Of a DNA stretch of 64,000 nt, positions 42,875 through 55,734 are shown in pieces. Positions within the stretch are counted from its first letter, which is position 1. Each line of letters begins with the position of its first letter. The translations under genes and the position numbers were made by a program. Below the pieces are notes generated by a model. It saw nothing but the letters and a program-made list of their open reading frames with translations. It searched no databases and was not told the DNA's origin. This DNA comes from Sinotaia quadrata (Eukaryota > Mollusca > Gastropoda > Architaenioglossa > Viviparidae), in contig CM054181.1 of the NCBI GenBank assembly GCA_028829895.1, forward strand, positions 106,245,360 to 106,309,359, in the 5' to 3' direction.

Positions 42875-43800
42875 AATATATATATATATATATTGTTGCT
42901 GCTGTTCTGATGATAATGATGGTATGTATTTTAGGTGAGATAAATTACAGATGGAAAATTGGAGGATAGTTACCGTGACCTTATTGTTTATACTTACGAT
43001 TACAATGAATTACAGTTTAAAACAATAACAAAACTGAATATTAAAGCTGAATATACTTGATAAATTGTTCTTCTTTGTTTTGTCTTCAACAGTAACTATA
43101 TGCATATTTTTCTGACATAAGCCAGTACCTTTAAATAAATCCTTTAACAGCCTGAGACAATATGAACAAGTCACGAGCTAGAACAATCAGTTATAATCAA
43201 TCGGTAGTGAATGTCAATTCGAGCTAACGAAATTGCATATAGAAAACAACATGGCTTCCTAGAGGCCCAATAAAAATGTCACGACCCTGTGTGTGATGCA
43301 TAGTTCGTGCTTCCCGTCCAGCATAGAGTTAAATCCTTTTCGTTTTCTTCTCTCTTTTTCTCTTAATCTATCAAAATGATGGTGTTGATCGGATACCCAT
43401 TCATTCCTATTTCAACTGTACAACGCTGTCATGTCAAATCGGAAGTCAAAATAAGTTCATAAAAAGCCAGATCCCGGTAATATATATGAATTTTAAAAGT
43501 GCTTTCCCCTGTAGATAATTAATTAATTAATTAAGTATAATTAGGTAATTATTAAAAACGGGTTACTTGGGAAGTGGCCACTGTCATTGAAGGCATGGTA
43601 TTCTAAAACAAAGTTAAAAGGAATCATTTTTATAAAATGATTTTTTTTAATTTACAAACAATTAAAAATAAACGTTGGTATTTTATTCATTTTAAAAAAT
43701 GATTTGCCTATAACAACTATATAATAATATGTAAATATTTTATTTTATGTTCCTAAAAATACGATATATCACTGTTGTGTGTGTGCGCCCACGCGTGCGT
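42561..43800. other. Unique AT-rich sequence
   Basis: Contains short TA and CTGT runs at 42730-42895. No gene recognised. Confidence 0.5.
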
Positions 43801-43881
<81 letters not shown>

Positions 43882-43917
43882 CAAACGGATGGATGGATGG
43901 ATGGATAGATAGACAGA
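43801..43917 (+). repeat. (GATA)n followed by (GGAT)n
   Basis: GATA to 43880, then GGAT units and GACA to 43917. Confidence 0.97.
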
Positions 43918-45126
43918 CTTTGACACATTCCACGGTTCATATTGCTTTTATATTTTTGTTGCTGTTGTTGTTGAAAGCTAAGGATATTTTCTATATAATT
44001 GTATGTCCTTGTCACTCGTTACTGGCACTGTTGACAAAGAGAATTCCCTTTCAATATATATTTGTGAACACTTAACTACACCTTCAAGCCACCGAATCCC
44101 GTTTTATTTTTTTGGCAAGTAAAGTTTTGTTCTGTTTTGTGCGAAAGGTCATTTGTTCAAGTAGACATGTTACAGATTTATTGCAATGTACCTGAGTTTG
44201 GCATATAATATTTACCCTCTTTAGTTAAGAGATTTTAAATAGTAAGGTTGCCCAGTAACTTTAATAACCACTTAAAGAAAACAGATTACTCTGTATGGCC
44301 GTGTTCATTTATCAGTATTATCCAAGAGGTGATATACTTTGCTTCTATTTTCTATTGATAAGGCTGTAACATATTAGTTACAATTTGGTCTACAAACATT
44401 CTTGTAAACTCAAAAGACGATATTTACAACAACAAATTGTAAACTCCTAATTTATTTTAGTCTTCCCTCTTGTTTAAGAGGTCAGAGGCGCACGGGAAAA
44501 GACCTGCACACACCCACGAAAAGTACTTCCTTAGCGTTTGAGCACAGTCGGCTAATCAGCTGTTCGGCGGCAAGAGTAGTCGATCAAGAGAAGAGAATTT
44601 TCAGGTGCAGGTAAAACAGCTCATAACCGACACTTTGTGTATTGTCGCGCGAATAATCTTCGGAGTGTAAACGTAAGCGCGGATTTATTAATTGTAACCT
44701 CTCCATTCGCTGTCATTGGCAAGCCGCGGTCGTCGAAGCAAATTCCTGTACCGGATATAGGGGTTAACAGATCTCCCAGTACTGACGTTTCATACAAGTC
44801 AGACCGGATTGAAAGCCGCCACATATTTTCTTTTTGCCTTGTCACTGAGCATATTTGTCATTTGTATGAATTATTTATTCCTAGCGAATAATAACAACGC
44901 CCTCAACCACGAAAATTGTTCATAATTAATCATAGTTTAAAGCCTACGTGAACGGATCCACTTCAAACATATAAGTTTTAGTTTTAAAAAAAAACAAAAA
45001 AACCCCCAGATATTTCAGGACTGTCAACATTTATAAGCGTCCATGCTAAGTTTCAGTTGCCAGCAGCTTTTATAAATATTATTTTAGTGCAAAATGTGTA
45101 AAAATAAAACACAGATCTCTTTCATA
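43918..45126. other. Unique sequence; balanced composition 44460-44900
   Basis: 44460-44900 is less AT-rich. Overlapping frames on both strands (84 codons plus, 74 codons minus) encode no domain I recognise. Possibly conserved non-coding or an unrecognised exon. Confidence 0.4.
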
Positions 45127-45342
45127 CACGAGACTGCTACATAACAATCTAAAGCGACTATGCACGAGACTGCTACATGACAATCTAAAGCGACTTTGCA
45201 CGAGACTGCTACATGACAATCTAAAGCGACTATGCACGAGACTGCTACATGACAATCTAAAGCGACTATGCACGAGACTGCTACATGACAATCTAAAGCG
45301 ACTATGCACGAGACTGCTACATGACAATCTAAAGCGACTAAA
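45127..45342. repeat. 36-bp minisatellite
   Basis: Six copies containing CACGAGACTGCTACATGACA and ATCTAAAGCGACTATG, at 45127, 45163, 45199, 45235, 45271 and 45307. The unit is 12 codons, so two minus-strand frames stay open (121 and 99 codons) as pure 12-residue repeats. I do not regard them as genes. Confidence 0.97.
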
Positions 45343-48300
45343 ATGCTCTGAGCTATAGTCCAGGCAAGACGTCTTTTTTCCACGTGCAGTTAAGGTAAGC
45401 ATTATCATGCAGACATTCCTCAAGAGTTCACTTCCTTTCGTCAAGAGTCATACATTCAATATTTTTTTTTAAAGTGGCATTTGGTACTCTGTGACATCAT
45501 CAAGCTCGTTTGTGCACATTAGTAACATCGAAAATTTCACACACAACCCCCCCTCCCCCCAGCTTTTCGATGCTTATATTGCATTATCTATCAGGACTGT
45601 GGAATGTCTCTATATATTATCAGAAAATCTAAGTATGTTGATTGAACTCATTGTTGGCCTAAATTTCTCTTCACTTGATCTTGAAGCAGTCGTTACCTCA
45701 GCTAAAATATAAATAGTTTTCTTGTTTTGTTTTGTTTAAAATCAATTTCATCTTCTCACCATGTCCTTTTGTTAAAACTATTTTTATCATATTTTACTGA
45801 TAGAACAGTCATGTCTATTACTTTCCTAATTGAAACCCGTGGCACTGTGGATATGCCCTACGGCTTGGAGCAGAAGGTTTAGCTCATTTAGTGATTTATA
45901 TTTATTATACCATAAAATCAAAAGCAATAAATGAAAAAAAGATTTTAGTTATTGTAGAGAAAAACGGTGTGTTGTGTCCACTGTGTATTTTCTGTTTTAC
46001 AACTAATACAGCTCACAATAAATACAAAGTTGTAGAAAACGTGAAAGCAGAGTTATTACATATAATAAAATCGACAGTTCATTTTAAGAAAACATGGATG
46101 TTTACCGAAGAAAATTCCTAAATCGCTATTTTATTTTCAGCAATTCAAGGCAAGACTCTAACATCTGTTAACATTCTCTCTTTGCTATAAAAATAATGAA
46201 AATGTCTCTGCGAAACATGTATTTCTTAAACTATGAAGACCAATTTCTTTCTGCGTGTTTGTTTGTGTTCGTTTTTCTAGTCACAAATTGCAATTGATTG
46301 TAAATCATAACAACTGATTCAATGTCTTTTTTTAAGAAAAGTTTCTTAAGCAAAACTTCAGTTTCCAAACTTTCACTCATATTGGAAAATAAATTGTCGT
46401 TGACTGTCCAAGAGAAAGAGACAGCTGTCTTTGCACGCAGATACATTTCAGATTTTCACACATACAAATCTTAGGCAACCATTTCTTGCGCAACGTAAAT
46501 TAATTCTTTGATTCTGTAAAGCGAGAGAGGTAACCGTCTCCGCATAAAATAGGTTTATGCCCTTAAAGAAGGATAAAAAATTAATATGTATTTACAAATA
46601 ATCATTGATTTTGTCTGTCAAGGGGGTACAGATAACTGTCTTGCACAATAATATATTATTTTTACAGTCCATAAAGAGAACAGGCAATAATCTTTGCACG
46701 CTTATACAAATACACTGAAGAGGTAAAGAGAGAAAATAAACATACATCTATTTGTGTAAAGTGTTTGCCATAATTGGTGCAGTGTAGCATGTGCTGACTT
46801 TGAAAATTAACAATAAATGTTTAGATTTTAAAAATCTCAATCATTAAGTATTTTATTGAAACATACAAAGGGAGAAGTTAATTTTTCTTATATAATTTCT
46901 AAAAAATACTAAAAGACAGTTTAAAAATGAGGAGCCTTGAAAATCAACACAGAACAGACCACTGACATTTAAAATCTTCCAAATAGGATTTGTGAAATCG
47001 AGATTCAAAATCATAGCAATCTAGTCATGAAACGTGATACATTTGGTTAAATAATTGTAGACATGCTGTAGTCTTGTTACACCCATTATGACTGTCTAAC
47101 TGTGAATCTTAATTTAACATTTATTGGAGTGGGGCGGAAGAATTGGGGAGGGGGGAATGGAAGAAGCGATTAGATTGCATCCCACTGTGCAGTGCTTTTG
47201 ACAATCAGTCTAGATCATGCTTAGGCTCAAATCCGATTTGGCATGCTTCTGCCCAGTAAGGGGATCCTTAGAATCCTTACTTAATACGATTATTATTCGG
47301 AAAAAAGACATCACAGGTAGTCTGTATTCAGCGACTAATTAAAATCAGCTGACAAGCTATTCATTAAACGCACCCATGCCTGTTACAAAATCAATCCATT
47401 CCGCATCAGACTGTCAGTTTTTAGGAGTCTGGAAGTGTTTGGGGGGAGGGGGGTTTCTTTCCTAAAATCAATTTATGTTGTTCATTTCTTCTTTCCTTTC
47501 TTTCTGCTTTTTCTTTGTCCCATTTTACATTGACAAAGATCGTAGAATAAGGGAAGTATTTCTAGTGAGACTTTGTAAAACACGGGGTTCTTTCAAAATT
47601 TTTTTCCAAAGGGATGCTCATACAAAGTGAAATCCAATCAGAAACGCCTTGTTTGCTTGTGAGACGGGTGTACAACAAGGTTACGCGTCAAATAGACTAG
47701 ATCTAAGTGGCAGGCATGATTCTGAACACAGCTTTGCGTCACAAACAGCAGCGTCAGCACATAACGTGTTTCGCGCGCGCGTGTGAGAGAGAGAGAAAGA
47801 GAGAGAGATTTTATGACATCCACTGTGGACTGTTACATCTTGTGACTTTAAATGGTACATATACCATCGCAGGATTAAAATTTCATGAGCAAATATTTTG
47901 ACTTCTTTTCATTTTCAAATGGGTTTATCAATTTAGTAATCGACCGTTTGCAGATCAGGCTCCTGACTTGAACGTGCAAAAGCTGGTAGCTGCAAACTGA
48001 GGTAGCATTCTGTCAGACAACACTGCGCGCGCATTCCAAATGGAACGGAACCGCTGCAAGTCTAAATGCTGCAGTAGTTGAGCGGCACTCTGACGATCTC
48101 ACCAATAAATTGTTCACATCGATTACAAACATGTGTATCCCTTCTTCCACCTATTGGTTATTGTTTAATTCAAACTCAGTAAATAAAGTTGTGGCAACAA
48201 ATTGTGCATGGACGAAGTAGAGAAAATAAACAATACACTTTCAGTGTAAAATATTTCTTTTTTTATATATTACATTTTTATATATTACAAAGAAAAAGCA

Positions 48301-48839
48301 GTAACACAGATACACACACATAGCTCGAAGGCATACACACACGCGCCTAAAATAGGAACCCCACAAACACCAATTTGCAGCGGCAGCGCAAGAATTTGCT
48401 TCTGCTGGGTTGAACATTATGTTCGAGTTCACCTGTCATCGCAAGGCCGGGAGTAATAATCGGAGAGAGGTGGCATGTAGCAATGCGCTATATCGTCTGC
48501 ACGAACAACGAAAGAGAGCAGGAACATTATGATGGATAATATCATAAGCTGGCTATCGTTAAGATCGCAACAGACGTTCATCAATCAAGCGACAGTCGCT
48601 GCTGGATAGTTAAAGCGTCTGCTGACAGTTGTCTGAGCTGGCTAAATGCAAGGGTCAACTCCAGGCCTGATAGCGGCATTCTTCCGCTATTCTTTTGGCA
48701 TTATCTCCAGCAATGGAGGGCCTTCAGACAACACTGGGTTCTCCTTTGGGAATCGAGAGTCATATCAGAAAGCGTGGCAATCATTTCTCGAAACTGTCAA
48801 ACCGCTCGTGGCAGAGTTCTCTCGTTCTTTTTCGTATCT
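45343..48839. other. Unique AT-rich sequence, no gene recognised
   Basis: Small frames only. 47900-48720 has more balanced composition. A polypurine patch (GAGAGAGAGAAAGAG) lies near 47785. No tRNA or rRNA seen. Confidence 0.5.
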
Positions 48840-50100
48840 GCCAACGGTTTTCTGCAGTCACTTGTCTTTTTTTCCCTTCTCTATCTAGGCTTTCCTTTTC
48901 GTCTTTGCCCCTCTCTAATTTTTATTTATTTCTCGTCTGTACTCTCACTCGTTTTTCTTCTCTCCTCCTTACCCGTTTTTATTTCTGTCAATTTCTATCT
49001 CTTGTGCTCTTTTTTTTTCTCTCACTCTTTCTTTACCATTCTTTTTTTCTCCCTGTTTTGCTCTGTCTTCTCTCTTTCTCACGCTCATTTTCTTTATCAT
49101 TCTTTCTTCTCTCTATTATACTCCTTCCTCTCTCTCTTTCTCCCGCTCTTTATTCTTTATCCCATTATTTTCGCATTTTTTCTCTATCATTCTTTTTTTC
49201 TCTCTATTTTACTCTTTCTTCACTCTTTCTTCCGTTCTTATTACTCAATCCCATTTTCTCTCCCTCTTTCTTTCCCTACCATTCATTTTTTTCTTTTTTC
49301 TCTCTTTATCCCGTTCTTTTTACTCTGTCCCATTTTTCTCTCCCTATCTCTTTCTCCCGCTCTTTTTACTCTGTCCCATTTTTCTCTCCCTATCTCTTTC
49401 TCCTGCTCCTTTTACTCTGTCCCATTTTTCTCTCCCTATCTCTTTCTCCCGCTCTTTTTACTCTGTCCCATTTTTCTCTCCCTATCTCTTTCTCCCGCTC
49501 TTTTTACTCTGTCCCATTTTTCTCTCCCTATCTCTTTCTCCTGCTCTTTTTACTCTGTCCCATTTTTCTCTCCCTATCTCTTTCTCCCGCTCTTTTTACT
49601 CTGTCCCATTTTTCTCTCCCTATCTCTTTCTCCTGCTCTTTTTACTCTGTCCCATTTTTCTCTCCCTATCTCTTTCTCCCGCTCTTTTTACTCTGTCCCA
49701 TTTTTCTCTCCCTATCTCTTTCTCCCGCTCTTTTTACTCTGTCCCATTTTTCTCTCCCTATCTCTTTCTCCCGCTCTTTTTACTCTGTCCCATTTTTCTC
49801 TCCCTATCTCTTTCTCTCGCTCTTTTTCTCTCTTGCTTTCATTCTTTGTGTCCCTCTCCCACTCTTTTCTCTCTTGGTTCCATTCACTTTATCACTCTCT
49901 TCAACAATTTTTCTCTCCCCTCTCGTTCTCTTACCCAGTCTTCCCCCACCTCCCAGTCCCATTCTTCTTGTCTTTTTCTCTAAATATTTTTATCTCATTT
50001 GCACATTTTTTTTCTTTTCTGTCCTCTCTATGTCTCTTTCATTTATTTCGCTTCAACTCTTTTACTTCACTTTTCTTTATTCGTTCATTAACTTTAAATG
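48840..50100. repeat. Pyrimidine tract with 46-bp minisatellite
   Basis: About 1.25 kb almost free of purines on the + strand. From about 49316 to 49830 there are 11 copies of a 46-bp unit with TACTCTGTCCCATTTTTCTC and TCCCTATCTCTTTCTCC; TACTCTGTCC falls at 49321, 49367 and 49413. Because 46 is not a multiple of 3, each reading frame cycles through all three phases. With almost no purines no stop can occur, which gives two overlapping frames of 468 and 447 codons that are artefacts of composition. Confidence 0.95.
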
Positions 50101-50700
50101 ACATTCTGTCTGTCTGACTGACCGCCCTTCTGTAGTCTGTCTTCCTCTCACTTTCCTTTACCAATAAATATTCAGTCCTCTTATTTATAAGACTATTTAT
50201 AGTTTATTTTCTTTCTCCCTCCCCTCCTTCCATCTCCCTTCCATCTCCCTTACTTACTTTTTACTTTCGACACTTAAACATCAAGCTAACATTTTTCCAT
50301 GGTTAGGTCTAGATGCGACAGTCCTTATATCTTGAGTTCTTTAATTCAAGTGTGCATTTACTTTTGCTAAATTTAAGTACTTTCTAAAGCTAAAACACCC
50401 CCACCCATCCATCTATCCAATAATCTATCTATCTATCTATCTATCTAAGTGCATTGACAGCAGTGTGTGCATATGTGTATGCATATGATTATTTTAGGTA
50501 AAAATTGCGTTTCTCACACACTCCTACTCTTATTAAGATTATCTCTCTCACACACTCTCTCTCTTACTCTCCTTCTCTCTGATTCCTTTTCTGCAACTTT
50601 CTAATAAACACTAACTCTTACTTCTCTCCCCGTTCCCTACCCCCTCCTCCGATCCCAAGCTACCATCCCTAACCATATCTTCTCTCGTTTCTCTCATTCC
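50101..50700. other. Pyrimidine-rich to AT-rich transition
   Basis: Short TCTA run at 50423-50447. No gene recognised. Confidence 0.55.
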
Positions 50701-51070
50701 AGTTTTCTTTTGCATAAGGCAATATTTGATCCATTCGTGCCGATTGCAGACATCAAGATGCCAATTAAACGTGTCCTTGCCTCGACATGATCGCCCTCCC
50801 GTGACAGATTCGCTCCCAGAAATTGACTCGCCGCGACCCCGGGACAACAGTCGTCTCCTTTCTCAACGGATGTATTTTCTAATAATTCTGCCCCTTCAAT
50901 CCGCCATGATTATGGCATTAGATTCCTCGGGATCTTCTAATAACTGAGAGGTCGCCAGGCGTTAAGCCTGTTTTTTGCCCCATAATTGCGTTATCCCTGG
51001 GTGAAAATTGTCAAGACAACCGACCCACAGTGCTCTCCAAGAGCTGCCAAACTCATTACTCGTTGCCTAT
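50701..51070. other. Balanced-composition island
   Basis: Non-repetitive, GC-richer segment with several TAAT words and TCGCCGCGACCCCGGGACAA. Overlapping frames on both strands lack recognisable domains. A conserved regulatory element is a reasonable guess. Confidence 0.3.
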
Positions 51071-52069
51071 TGACGGTACCTCCCACTGAAAACATATGAA
51101 TTACATTTAATAATCTTGTATGACACGCAGCTATGCAAGAGAAAATGAAATTTTCGGACCGGAATATTAGCGAATTTTCGGTACTCGCATCTGTAGAGAC
51201 AGATAATCGATATGTGTAGAGGCGCAGAGAACAGCTTCAAAAAACCTCTCTAACATGACAGCGACAGACCTCCACTCTTTTTTTTTTTTTTGTCTCCCCC
51301 ACCCATTTTTTTTTTAGAGTGTGAACCGTTTGACAACTCAGCAACTGTTTTGTAAATTGACGTGAAATTTTTATCGCCATAAAAATGACGAGTTCATGCG
51401 ATTTGAGCCCTGTCACGGGTTTGCGTAAACTAAATCAACAAACTAGTCAGGGCTTTTATAAAAAAAAATATAAAAATAAATCGAATACTCCGTGTGTGAA
51501 GTGTGCAATTTTAATAGAACAAAATTCAACCAAACGTGGAACTCTGAGAAAGTATGTGGACGCTAAATGTCACTTATCCTTGTTTTAAAGCTGCTTACTG
51601 CATCCACTGTTTTTATTTCAGTGTCCTTGAACTGGTATATTTGTCCCATTCAGTTAGAAATTAATGTGTTTTATAGGTTGTGGAACTTTGTTTTAGTTCA
51701 TAAATGAAATAGTCTTGCTAAATTTCTCTACAGTATTCATTTTGTCAAAACAGTAATGTTCTTTAATCGATACCATATAATCTTACTTTCCACTAATTTG
51801 AATCACAACTGAGGCTTGAGTTTGGCTCGATAATTCACAACGGTTTCTTGAATATTCCTCATGGTGTGCAGAGTAGTGAATATGAAGATTTGGGAACATT
51901 CTTCCTGAGGTGCTTGATAGCGCATTTGAAGTTCTGGACTATTTTCAACAGTGTGCTTTGTGAGTGCATCGAAGATTCTGGAACAGTTCGGTAATGTGTC
52001 TACTAGTAAGAAAGAAAGTGACTTGTTGCAAACTCAGTTAGTGTGAACATTTGCCAGCTTAAGCTGCCA
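51071..52069. other. Unique AT-rich sequence
   Basis: Poly(T) runs near 51277-51315. Nothing recognised. Confidence 0.5.
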
Positions 52070-52482
52070 TCATTTGAAAAGGTTATGTACATTCTCTATA
52101 ATCTCTGAAACTCCACTCTGATTTGTATGAAGAAACCTTATCTATGAACTTGATTATATATATTCATTTGACTGCTGGTGTCAATGCTAGGATAACTGAA
52201 TGTGTGTCTAACATTTAATCAAATATTGTTGTGAAGTGATGTAAATATAGATTAGAAGACGGATTTATCTTTTTTAGTAAGATGTTTTCCACCTACAGAC
52301 ATATTGGGAAACAGTAAATGTTTGTCTTTAATGTATTGTAAGATAGAAAACATATCCACCAAGTGAAAAAGACGAGTGTGGTGTCTGCTGGAGAATTTTT
52401 AATAACATGAGATTCTCATCACTTGTAGTTAATAATGGACGATTAATTGTTTAATAATAATAATAATAACCATTCATTAGGT
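52070..52482 (+). mobile_element. Unclassified interspersed repeat, copy C (3-prime part)
   Basis: From about 52240 it clearly matches the 3-prime third of copies A and B: AATATAGATTAGAAGACGG, TTAGTAAGATGTTTTCCACC, GTAAATGTTTGTCTTTAATG, AAGACGAGTGTGGTGTCTG, and the terminal GGTAGCATCACA, with a TAATAATAATAA expansion near 52457. Similarity from 52070 to 52240 is weak. A GATA/GACA array begins immediately after. Confidence 0.72.
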
Positions 52483-52629
<147 letters not shown>

Positions 52630-54604
52630 ATTCTACCTATCTATCTATTAACCTTAGCCTTATTATAAGACGGGTCTTAAGCTGTCTTCTATTGTCTTTG
52701 ACGTTGCAATAATTTTGCTTTTGTATGTGTATGAGTGAAAAGTTCTTTCGAAACACTAAGTGGCGTGATGACAAATACAAAAAAGCACAAACATTAGCAG
52801 GCAACCAGGTGTATAGTAAGCATTCAAACAAACTACTTTATCAACCAATGCAAATGTAAATTAAAATCTCTCTTTCAATATAATTATTATGAGGGTGAAC
52901 AAGATGAATCAAAGTCATATTTGCCACACTTAAGTCACCATTTAAGAACTTCCGATCGCAGTTTATCGTGCTAAAATAGCTGATTGAAATCATTCTTTTT
53001 GATTTAATGGTATACAGCCGGGTCTTAATACATCACTGTCAATTTCCGGCAAATGTTTATATCTTACATTGCAACACTAAAGTTAAACATGCTTTTAATT
53101 CATCTCGCACTTCCGAGAGTTGTGCTAGAGCGGAAACACAGCACAACATTATCATTCGACACGTTTAAGCAAAATGTTACAAATATTTACTCAGTAGATT
53201 AAACTATTGTCTTTGGGAATGCTAGGTCCTGCAATGAGGTGCTGTAAGTTTTGCAAGCAAATTCAGTCATTTGTACAACTATAATTACAAAATACTGCGT
53301 AAAATTAATATTCCTAATATCTGATAATGCTCTCTTTTTAATTGATTATTTCCCTTACTTTTAAGAAATAACTCTCTACACTGAAAGAAAAGACGAAGGG
53401 AACATAATCAGTGTTTGAAAGTATGCCTCTATAGCAACAGTGACAAGAATCATCTGACTTTACTGGCGTAAACAAGATCATTAAGTACTTTTAGACGATG
53501 GCAAATGCCAAAGATCCTTGGAAACTCAGTTTAGTTAAGAAAAGTCGGGAAAACCATTGAAATAGTTAGGGATATAACGTACGAGTGGATTTGTTAATTT
53601 TAACTTAAGTAATTCCTTTTGAAATCAGAGTAAACGTATAGCAGCAAACCTGTCAGCTTGGTTTCATTACATTCACCATATTTTGTTAAACTATGTGACC
53701 TTTAGATTGGATTTACAGGTTTTAAATCGACGAATACATGTTCTAATTGAAGAAGGGGGGGGGGGAAGAGGTAAATGTCAAGTGCATGTTTATGTTGCAT
53801 CTACGTAAGAGAACGAAGCCGGAAGTTGTTTAGTTTTGCACTCATTGAATTTAATTTTAAAACCATATTTACTATAATAATATGGATTATATATTTCCCA
53901 AAAATTACAGTAGAAGAAAATTTTATTCTTTTTTTGCCCGCACCTCGATGTGATATTCAAGCCTCGCTTTGATGTTCAAACCCCCATTTGATTGTCAGTA
54001 TTACGTTCGATAGAATCATACAGTACTACGGATACAAGCGATTTCGGATGAAATATAAGCTGTAATAAGATATATGTTTATTATATTTCTTTATCCGAAC
54101 ACTGGTCCATGCCATTAATTTTAAACTTATGCAAATGCAGAATGGTGTAAGGAAAAATACATCCCATAAAAGGAAGGTAGATAATTGTGTGTCAGATGAA
54201 TAATTCTTTCATTTACGTTTCTCTTTGTACTATAGATTCAACGATTTTTTTAAATTATTTGTTTTAAGACTTTGGTAAGTGTTATGTCGTTTCTCTCAAT
54301 GGAGTGCATAACTATAAATTTTAAAAATTAAAATATCTTCTTTACTGACATAATTTGAGCCCAATTACAGCAAAATTCAAAAACGAACCACATATATCAC
54401 TGTAGTGGTCCTCATCACATTCATCCCATTACTTTTCACTGAAGTTCTGCTGTGAATATGCATTCGTCATCATCGCCGTCATCATCACCTCCATCAATTC
54501 GCAATCATTAGCTGTCATTAAGGAAGTTGTCATAAATATTTATTACGCATCCTCTTTATCCTCTTGAGAATTATCACCATTAGCATAATGGCGCCGATCA
54601 CCTT
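52630..54604. other. Unique AT-rich sequence
   Basis: Poly(G) run of about 12 at 53755-53766. No gene recognised. Confidence 0.5.
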
Positions 54605-54699
54605 CCTCAGCACATGGAAATAGTACTGAAATAGATCCTCAGCAAATGGAAATAGTACTGAAATAGATCCTCAGCACATGGAAATAGTACTGAAATAGA
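54605..54699. repeat. 32-bp minisatellite, three copies
   Basis: CCTCAGCACATGGAAATAGT followed by ACTGAAATAGAT at 54605, 54637 and 54669. Confidence 0.95.
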
Positions 54700-55429
54700 A
54701 TTATTTTAAACCCGCCACGAATATGTACGTATGTGACGGACGAGACACACGTAGCACTTTGAAATATAGAAAATGCACTTAGCCTAAACTTGCAGACATC
54801 GCCGTCACGTCCGACAGACATTTTGTCACAGAAGCGAAAGCAATTTAGTTACTCTCTTTGTAAAGCTCTGCTTGTCACATACCTGTCACGAGGGTAGCGA
54901 GGTGTAAAGAAAAATTACGCGAGACACCCCATGACAAAAAAAGGACCAGAATTCATTGGTTTATATATATATATCAATAAACTTTTCCCTTTCATTTATA
55001 TCCTTCATCATTATATTCGTCTTATTTGTTTATATATATATGCATTAGAATATAATGATGAACGACACAAAAGAAGTTAATTCCAACGTTGCATAATAAA
55101 ATCTGTCTGTGTGATGTAGAAGAAAGGAAATATTGAAAGTGACCTAAAAAAATTAAATAAATAAAAGAAACGGGGTAAAAAAAGTGAAGAAAGTTCAGAC
55201 GATATAGATCGCTCGCGGCAGTACATTATCATCATGTCAGAATTTGCACTGAGATGTGAATAGAAATGCTATCGGATGAGCTTTCAAAACCCAACCCGAG
55301 CTTCCCTGAAAGCCCCCAAGGCGTGCCCTGCATATGGAGTCTCCACATGAATGATTAAATCATTATGTCGTTTTCCCTTTGCGTCCGCTGCCCACTTGAG
55401 GGAGGGGCAAAGACTACTGTAGGTCTGTT
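54700..55429. other. Unique sequence
   Basis: No gene recognised. 55260-55430 is GC-richer and precedes the duplication below. Confidence 0.5.
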
Positions 55430-55516
55430 GGCTGGTTTGTTCATGAATTTGACGTTCGTCCCTATTTGGGTAATTCAATCGGACAGCCGGTACTGCAAAA
55501 CTCGTAGGAGATGTGT
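55430..55516. repeat. Diverged direct repeat, copy 1
   Basis: Aligns with 55648-55734. Shared words include TGAATTTGACGT, GTAATTC and GTACT. By eye roughly two thirds of positions agree. Confidence 0.75.
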
Positions 55517-55647
55517 TTTTGTTTTTTTTTTAAATAGAAGGTTGGAAATAAAAAACGAAAGAGAGAAAGATGGCACCGGCTGCTTTAAAATCGTGCTGCT
55601 GAACTTGAACGCGTACCAGGTCCTAAAAGAGCATGCTACTGAATTCT

Positions 55648-55734
55648 GCTGGGTGGTTTTCTTGTGAATTTGACGTGCATCCCCATTAGTGTAATTCCAC
55701 TGGGCCACCAGTACTTCATAAGCAGTAGGTGTGT
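55648..55734. repeat. Diverged direct repeat, copy 2
   Basis: Second copy, 218 bp downstream of the first. Translated on the minus strand both give an NYxNxDxRQIHxxTxQQ pattern, and on the plus strand both give GWF...EFDV. The balanced composition and retained peptide similarity hint at an old coding or transposon-derived repeat, but no family is recognised. Confidence 0.75.

Noticed and set aside
45084..45444. Possible 12-residue repeat protein on the minus strand
   Set aside because: Two frames are equally open over the same 36-bp array and neither has non-repeat coding sequence of normal composition next to it.
47217..47240. tRNA or SINE B-box-like word (GGCTCAAATCC)
   Set aside because: No A box at proper spacing, no cloverleaf and no A-rich tail or second copy were seen.
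48695..50117. Two overlapping frames of 468 and 447 codons
   Set aside because: Pyrimidine-only sequence cannot form stop codons, and the frames cross a 46-bp repeat in different phases. The composition (Ser, Leu, Phe, Pro) and mutual overlap argue against a gene.
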